A stretch of 44,238 bases of DNA from Sphingomonas palustris. Its GTDB lineage: Bacteria; Pseudomonadota; Alphaproteobacteria; Sphingomonadales; Sphingomonadaceae. Below the pieces are notes generated by a model that was given only the letters and a program-made list of their open reading frames with translations, ran no database searches and had not been told where the DNA came from. The stretch covers positions 1 to 44,238 of the forward strand of contig JAMFSI010000184.1 of assembly GCA_026225215.1 (NCBI GenBank), written 5' to 3'. Each line of letters begins with the position of its first letter. Positions within the stretch are counted from its first letter, which is position 1. Below are positions 39,854 to 44,238 of this stretch, piece by piece. The position numbers and the translations under genes are program-made.

Positions 39854-41369
39854 GCGGAGCGTCCTTGGCGTTCTGTATTGTATTTGGCGTTGAAGCGGCG
39901 ACTCGCGGGTTTTTGGTAAAGCCGCCGCCCAGCGCGCGGATCAGGGCAATATCGGCGGACCGGTACGCGGCATCGGTCACGACCAGCGCTTGTCGGGCCT
40001 GAACCAGCCGATCTTCGACGATCAGCGCGTCGAGATAAGTCGACAAGCCGCCGCGATAGCGGGCCATGGCAATGCTGTAAGCCTCTTCGCTGGTGCTGGC
40101 GGCGGCGCGCGCCTCGTCCAATTGCCGGGCCTGCGCATTGCGCGTGGCGACCGCATCGGCGGTTTGCTGGTAAGCGGTGAGAACCGTGTGATCGTAATCA
40201 CTGACGGCAAGGTCGTAATCGGCGCGCGCGCCGCGATAAGCCGCGCGCAAGGCGCCGCCGTGGAACAGCGGCAAGCTGACCGCCGGGCCCACCGTGCCAT
40301 AAGTCGAGCCGCTGTTGAACAGCTGCCCCAGCGGCAGCGATTGCAAACCCGCCAAGGCATCGAGCCGGAACGAGGGATAGAAATCGGCGCGGGCAACCTT
40401 GATCCGGCTGGCTTCGGCTTCCACCCGCATCCGCGCCGCGACAACATCGGCACGGCGGCCGAGCAGTTCGGTCGTCACGTCGGCGGGCAGATCATGCGTG
40501 CCCAGCGGGGCGAGGCGGGGCGGGGTGATGGTGAGGCCGCGATCCGGGCCTGCGCCCAGCAACACCGCCAATTGATGCCGCCGCAGCAGCACCGACTGGT
40601 CGGCGGCAGCGAGATCGGCGCGGGCGCTGTCCGACTGCGCTTGTGAGGTGCGCAGGCTGCCGCGCGTTTCCAGCCCTTCGCGCAGCCGTTCACCGGTCAG
40701 CGATTGCGAGGCGGTGCGCGTGTTGAGCGCGGCCTGCCGGTTATCGCGCAATGCGATCGCCGCGCCGAGATCGGCATAGGCCTGGGTGATGCTGGTGGCG
40801 AGCATCAGCGTGGCTTCGTGGGCTTCCACCGCCGCCGCTTGCCGCTCGGAGGTGGCGGCGGCCAGCGCCGCGCGGTTCTTGCCCCAGAGATCGGGATCGA
40901 AACCCAGCGTTACATCAGCCTCGGCCTCGCTTTTCCAGCCATGCGGCAGCAGCGCGACGAATTCGGGCGGATAGCCGATATTGTAACTCTGCTTGGTGAA
41001 TCCGGCGGTGCCTTTCGCGTCGAGCGTCGGCAGCAGCGCCGCGTCGGCCTGCTGCGCCAGCGCCTCGGCCTTGCGCAACCGGGCCACGGCGGCGGCGATA
41101 TCCGGGGAATTTGCCAATCCCTCTGTTACCAATGCGTCAAGCTGCGGATCGCCATAAGCTTGCCACCAGTCATCGGCTGGCCATTCACCCTGGCTGCTGC
41201 CGGGGAGGCTCTGGCTGGCGGCAACGGAGCCGGCGGTGCGCGGCACTGGTCGGGGACCAGCGTCGGGCGTTGCCGCACACCCTGCCAGCAACAGCAGCGC
41301 CACTGGCCCGCAAATGGCCACGGCGGATCTCAGCGGCCAGCGCTGCGGGTAGGGCGAATGACTTGTCAT
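39846..41369 (-). CDS. NodT/TolC-like outer-membrane efflux lipoprotein
   Basis: About 507 residues from ATG 41369. A lipoprotein signal has the lipobox LLAGC at about residues 27-31. The outer-membrane efflux fold is shown by two repeated helical halves (SPDIAAAVARLRKAEALAQQADAALLP and RRADVVAARMRVEAEASRIKVARADFYPSF) and the GGLSTYLDALIVEDRL end motif. It is the exit channel of the EmrAB-type pump and leads the operon. A TetR operator lies 7-22 bases upstream of the ATG. An ATG at 41426 would run through the operator and was not chosen. Confidence 0.9.
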   Translation of the reverse strand: MTSHSPYPQRWPLRSAVAICGPVALLLLAGCAATPDAGPRPVPRTAGSVAASQSLPGSSQGEWPADDWWQAYGDPQLDALVTEGLANSPDIAAAVARLRKAEALAQQADAALLPTLDAKGTAGFTKQSYNIGYPPEFVALLPHGWKSEAEADVTLGFDPDLWGKNRAALAAATSERQAAAVEAHEATLMLATSITQAYADLGAAIALRDNRQAALNTRTASQSLTGERLREGLETRGSLRTSQAQSDSARADLAAADQSVLLRRHQLAVLLGAGPDRGLTITPPRLAPLGTHDLPADVTTELLGRRADVVAARMRVEAEASRIKVARADFYPSFRLDALAGLQSLPLGQLFNSGSTYGTVGPAVSLPLFHGGALRAAYRGARADYDLAVSDYDHTVLTAYQQTADAVATRNAQARQLDEARAAASTSEEAYSIAMARYRGGLSTYLDALIVEDRLVQARQALVVTDAAYRSADIALIRALGGGFTKNPRVAASTPNTIQNAKDAPHE

Positions 41370-41375
41370 GAAAAT

Positions 41376-41391
41376 CGTACCATTGAGTATG
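41376..41391. promoter_or_regulatory. TetR operator at the efflux operon start
   Basis: CGTACC-ATTG-AGTATG, preceded by AAAT, matches the operator at tetR in the pattern AAATCGTACY-N4-AGTAYG with identical spacing. It lies immediately upstream of the ATG of the outer-membrane factor gene. Confidence 0.65.
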
Positions 41392-41419
41392 CAATTGCTT
41401 TTCTGCCGCCAGCGCTTGC

Positions 41420-41447
41420 TTGTCAATCATAAATCGTACTGTATAGT
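41420..41447 (+). promoter_or_regulatory. tetR promoter
   Basis: TTGTCA (41420-41425) and TATAGT (41442-41447) with a 16-base spacer. The expected transcription start falls at about 41454, the A of the tetR ATG, and the -10 box lies inside the operator. Confidence 0.6.
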
Positions 41448-41450
41448 ACG
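41435..41450. promoter_or_regulatory. TetR operator at tetR
   Basis: CGTACT-GTAT-AGTACG, perfect 6-bp arms around a 4-bp centre, three bases before the tetR ATG. It covers the -10 box, so the regulator should repress itself. Confidence 0.7.
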
Positions 41451-41453
41451 GAA

Positions 41454-42101
41454 ATGCAGCTACCCAAACTGCCCCGTCTCTGTCCCAGCCCGACCCGCCG
41501 CGAAGCGCGCCGCCAATCGCGGCGCGAGGCGATGCTCGATGTGGCCGAGCGCTCGTTCCTTCATCAGGGCTATGCTGCGACCACCATGTCGGGGATCGCT
41601 GCCGATCTGGGCGGCTCGAAAGGGACATTGTGGAGCTATTTCCCGGCCAAGGATGTGTTGTTCGCCGCCGTCCTCGACCGGGCGACCGAGGCCTTCCAGC
41701 AGCAGCTCACGCTGATCCTGAACCCGCAGGACAGCGTTGAGACGACATTGCTGCGGTTCGCGCGTGGGTTTCTGCAAAGGGTGACTTTGCCCGACGCGCT
41801 GGCGCTTTACCGGTTGGCATTGAGCGAGGCCAACCGCTTTCCCGAAACCGGGCGCCTGTTTGACGAGCGCGTCAGTGGACGAACCCGTGCCACTTTGGCG
41901 GGCTATCTTGCCCAGGTGATGGCGCGTGGCCAGTTGCGCCGCGACGATGCGCTATTGGCCGCGCAGCAGCTGGTTGGACTGTGCCTCTCGGGTTGTCATC
42001 AATCGCTGATGCTGAGGCTGATCGAGCAGGTCGACTCTGAGAAGATCGAGGCTGACGCCACCCATGCGGTGGCGATGTTCATGCGCGCTTATGGTCCGTA
42101 G
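41454..42101 (+). CDS. TetR-family repressor of the efflux operon
   Basis: A 215-residue TetR protein. The N-terminal HTH (about 19-65) reads REAMLDVAERSFLHQGYAATTMSGIAADLGGSKGTLWSYFPAKDVLF, and the C-terminal ligand domain is variable (a TetR_C type common beside efflux pumps). The ATG at 41454 directly follows the operator, and no Shine-Dalgarno sequence is visible, so the message may be leaderless. It diverges from the NodT-EmrA-EmrB operon and most likely represses it until a pump substrate binds. A TCAGGC-CTT-GCCTGA hairpin starts right after the stop. Confidence 0.92.
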   Translation: MQLPKLPRLCPSPTRREARRQSRREAMLDVAERSFLHQGYAATTMSGIAADLGGSKGTLWSYFPAKDVLFAAVLDRATEAFQQQLTLILNPQDSVETTLLRFARGFLQRVTLPDALALYRLALSEANRFPETGRLFDERVSGRTRATLAGYLAQVMARGQLRRDDALLAAQQLVGLCLSGCHQSLMLRLIEQVDSEKIEADATHAVAMFMRAYGP

Positions 42102-42116
42102 TCAGGCCTTGCCTGA
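42102..42116 (+). terminator. Possible terminator hairpin after tetR
   Basis: TCAGGC-CTT-GCCTGA begins at the base after the tetR stop codon. There is no T-run, so intrinsic termination is uncertain. Confidence 0.3.
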
Positions 42117-42215
42117 TGCCGACATGCCGCTTGTCTGGCTTCGCGGCGGGATGGCCAAGCAGCGCCATGATGGCGCAACAGGGCAGGATAACGAATCCTG
42201 GGAGAATGGCCCGCC

Positions 42216-42740
42216 ATGGCCAAGGTCAGCACGATCATCGCGCAGCTCGCCGATCGCGAAGCCATCCGCGAATGTCTCTATCGCTATTCGCGCGGGGTAG
42301 ACCGGCTCGATGCCGATATGCTGCGCAGTGCTTATTGGCCCGATGCCGTGGACCAGCACCTCGAATTCACCGGCAATGCCGAGGAATTCATCGCCTGGGC
42401 CTTTCCGATCATGCGCAGCATGGATCAGACCATGCATATGATCGGCAATATCCTGATGACGATTCGCGGCGATAGCGCCGACGTCGAATCCTACTTCTAC
42501 GGCTATCACCGCATCACTCTTGATGGCGGCAAAGTCGATGTGATCGGCGCGGGCCGCTACATCGACCGTTTCGAAAAGCGCGACGACGAATGGCGTGTGG
42601 CCGAGCGGCTGGTGCTGACCGACTGGTTTCGCCAATATCCCGATTCCGCCGATTGGTCGGCGGGGATGCTGGGCCAACGCGTCGATTTCGGGGGCCGCCA
42701 CCCCGAGGATTCCAGCTACACCCGTATCCATCTCGATTGA
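42216..42740 (+). CDS. SnoaL/NTF2-like protein paired with a Rieske oxygenase
   Basis: A 174-residue NTF2-fold protein (IIAQLADREAIRECLYRYSRGVDRLDADMLRSAYWPDAV, then HMIGNILMTIRGDSADVESYFYGYH, and DDEWRVAERLVLTDWF). The HMIGN and YWPDA segments are typical of the SnoaL_4-like group found in catabolic clusters. A GGGAGAA site precedes the ATG. The oxygenase alpha-subunit gene follows after 10 bases, so they are co-transcribed. Small subunits of ring-hydroxylating oxygenases share this fold, so this protein could be an oxygenase partner or a downstream isomerase/dehydratase. Confidence 0.8.
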   Translation: MAKVSTIIAQLADREAIRECLYRYSRGVDRLDADMLRSAYWPDAVDQHLEFTGNAEEFIAWAFPIMRSMDQTMHMIGNILMTIRGDSADVESYFYGYHRITLDGGKVDVIGAGRYIDRFEKRDDEWRVAERLVLTDWFRQYPDSADWSAGMLGQRVDFGGRHPEDSSYTRIHLD

Positions 42741-42750
42741 GAGAGAAGCC

Positions 42751-44085
42751 ATGAACGCGCATACGCCCGCTTCTGCCGAAACGGCACCGCAGTACATCAT
42801 CCCCACCGAGGCCTATCTCTCCGCCGATTACGCCCAGGCCGAGCGCGACTTGCTGTGGCGCAAGGTGTGGCAAGTGGCCTGCCGCGAGGAGGAGCTGCCC
42901 GAGGTCGGCAATTACGTCACGTATGAGATCCTTGACGATTCGATCATCGTCATCCGCACCGCCGACGGTTCGCTCAAGGCGCATCACAACGCCTGCCGCC
43001 ATCGCGGGCGGCGGCTGGTCGATGGCTGCGGCTCGGCCAAGCGGCTGGCGTGCAAATTCCACGGCTGGGAATGGGATATCGATGGCAATAACACCCGCGT
43101 CGTGCGGGAGGCGGGTTACGCCGGGCGGCTGAGCGCCGAGGAATTGCGGCTGGGCGCGGTGCGGGTCGGCACTTGGGGCGGCTGGGTGTTCATCAATATG
43201 GACCCGGACTGCGAGCCGCTCGAAACCTACCTCGCCGATGTGAAAACCATGCTCGATCCGTTCGAGCTGGACAGGATGCGCTACCGCTGGCGGCAATGGC
43301 TGCATTTCCCCTGCAATTGGAAGGTGGCGGTCGAGGCGTTCAATGAGGGCTATCATGTGCTCGGCACGCATCCGCAGCTGGCAGTGTTCTCCGACAAGCC
43401 GACCTGGTCGAAAGCGCGCGGCATCCACGGGCAGTTCGGCCCCGAGGGCGGCGAAGGTGTCGGCGGTGGCACGGGCGGAGCAGCGGGCGCGTCGGATATG
43501 CGCATCGGCCTGGCAGTGTCGCTGAACAAGGTGTGGGAAGAGGTCTGGGCGACCACCACCCAGACCATGGTCGATGTCGCTAACCGGCTGGTCGACGAAC
43601 TGCCCGAAGGCACCGCGACACCGGCGGTATTCGCGCATTTCATGAGCCGGGTGATCGAGGAGGATGCCAAGCGCGGGGTGAACTGGCCCAAGCTCGACCC
43701 GGCGGCGGTGGCCGCCTCGGGCGCGGACTGGCACATTTTTCCCAACACCGTGATCATTCACGGCCCGACCTTCGCGCTCTGCTATCGCGCGCGGCCTGAC
43801 GGCAGCGATCCCGACAGCTGCATCTTCGAGGTCTATACGCTGGAGCGCTACCCCGAGGGCGAGGAGCCGCGCCCCGAAAACAAGCATTGCCCGGTGATCG
43901 AGGAAGGGCCGTGGCCGTTAGTGCTGACTCAGGATTTCAGCAATATGGGTGAAGTGCAGCGCGGCATGAAATCGCTGTCGTTCAGGGGCGCGCGCCCGCA
44001 TCCGGTCGAGGAAGTGGCGGTGGTCAATTTCCACCGGGCGTTGGCGCAGTACATGGGCCGTGGTGGGCCGGTGTTAATCGATTGA
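42751..44085 (+). CDS. Rieske-type ring-hydroxylating oxygenase, alpha subunit
   Basis: A 444-residue oxygenase component. The Rieske [2Fe-2S] ligands are C82-x-H84 and C101-x2-H104. The mononuclear iron site has H202, H207 (in GYHVLGTH) and probably D395 (LTQDFSNMG). The residue that usually bridges the two centres, often Asp in a GDxYH motif, is E199 here (NEGYH). Such oxygenases add oxygen to aromatic or other substrates with electrons from a ferredoxin/reductase, neither of which is in this window. A Gly-rich loop at about 231-248 may be a flexible insert. The substrate is unknown; an aromatic or carboxylate compound is likely. Confidence 0.9.
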   Translation: MNAHTPASAETAPQYIIPTEAYLSADYAQAERDLLWRKVWQVACREEELPEVGNYVTYEILDDSIIVIRTADGSLKAHHNACRHRGRRLVDGCGSAKRLACKFHGWEWDIDGNNTRVVREAGYAGRLSAEELRLGAVRVGTWGGWVFINMDPDCEPLETYLADVKTMLDPFELDRMRYRWRQWLHFPCNWKVAVEAFNEGYHVLGTHPQLAVFSDKPTWSKARGIHGQFGPEGGEGVGGGTGGAAGASDMRIGLAVSLNKVWEEVWATTTQTMVDVANRLVDELPEGTATPAVFAHFMSRVIEEDAKRGVNWPKLDPAAVAASGADWHIFPNTVIIHGPTFALCYRARPDGSDPDSCIFEVYTLERYPEGEEPRPENKHCPVIEEGPWPLVLTQDFSNMGEVQRGMKSLSFRGARPHPVEEVAVVNFHRALAQYMGRGGPVLID

Positions 44086-44099
44086 GGGAGCCTCGTGCT

Positions 44100-44235
44100 C
44101 CCCTCCCGCTTGCGGGAGGGGCCGGGGGTGGGCATCTGCTCCCGTGGGTTGGCGGCTGATTTGTCCTGCTGAAGCCGGTTTTGCTTTCCAGAAGAGTGCG
44201 CCATGATGCGAGATCGGGAGTGCCCACCCCCCGGC
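44100..44235. repeat. Intergenic palindromic repeat at the right window edge
   Basis: CCCCTCCCGC-TT-GCGGGAGGGG (44100-44121) is followed by GGCCGGGGGTGGGCA (44120-44134), whose complement, with one extra C, recurs at 44221-44235. The two copies enclose about 85 bases without a gene. The unit resembles the repeat before nadB and probably continues past the window. Confidence 0.65.
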
Positions 44236-44238
44236 CCC

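Noticed and set aside
1..44238. CRISPR array
   Set aside because: No regularly spaced direct repeats; the repeats seen are dispersed single hairpins.

Overview
The window looks like a chromosomal segment of a GC-rich alphaproteobacterium of the order Sphingomonadales (Sphingomonas, Sphingopyxis or Novosphingobium type). The evidence is a FecI-FecR-TonB receptor system with an STN sensor domain, a LuxR-LuxI-PhyH quorum-sensing locus, a DUF6481 gene beside a cold-shock gene, an NDUFS6-type zinc-finger protein, several catabolic enzymes of sphingomonad type, and dispersed hairpin repeats. No rRNA or CRISPR array is present.

Region 1 (1 to about 14338) is the end of a genomic island inserted at the 3' end of a tRNA-Leu gene (14338-14423, minus). 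A P4-type integrase lies beside the tRNA. The island carries, from the left, a truncated ArdC antirestriction gene, a small DUF2285 gene divergent from an XRE regulator, and a frameshifted larger DUF2285 gene. These are followed by a luxR-luxI-phyH quorum-sensing operon on the minus strand. Divergent from luxR is a plus-strand operon: ECF sigma factor, FecR anti-sigma factor, TonB-dependent receptor, and an S9 peptidase resembling the Atxe2 lasso-peptide isopeptidases. No lasso precursor or lasso maturation gene is in the window, so this looks like a receptor and opening-enzyme locus without biosynthesis. The receptor's STN domain is GC-rich like the sigma/anti-sigma genes, whereas its plug, barrel and the peptidase are visibly more A+T-rich, which suggests a modular swap.

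Region 2 (14.4-25.8 kb) is ordinary chromosome with small operons: an NDUFA9-like protein, a GST, a VOC protein, an NTF2-like protein, dienelactone hydrolase, an LLM-class oxidoreductase, a PadR-DUF1700-GIN operon with a frameshift in the GIN gene, an aminoglycoside-phosphotransferase-fold protein, a periplasmic protein, tldD and a zinc-finger protein.

Region 3 (25.8-36.4 kb) holds a solitary Shedu-type (DUF4263) antiphage nuclease gene, an ABC ATPase, nadB, a membrane fatty-acid hydroxylase-like protein, an SDR, a YqjI-like His/Gly-rich PadR regulator with a DUF2218 gene, a RoxA-like ribosomal oxygenase, an RluE-like pseudouridine synthase, a cold-shock protein and a DUF6481 protein.

Region 4 (36.4-44.2 kb) holds a spermidine-synthase-like protein, an EmrB-EmrA-NodT tripartite efflux operon with a divergent TetR regulator, and an NTF2-like/Rieske oxygenase pair.

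The strongest novelty candidates are the orphan lasso-peptide uptake locus with its domain-boundary composition break, and a pair of hairpin repeats (called A and B here) that occur three times. In two of the three cases they bracket A+T-rich cargo: Shedu in one and a two-helix membrane gene in the other. Other notable points are a matched pair of TetR operators with a probably leaderless tetR, and a LuxR protein lacking two usual ligand-pocket aromatic residues.
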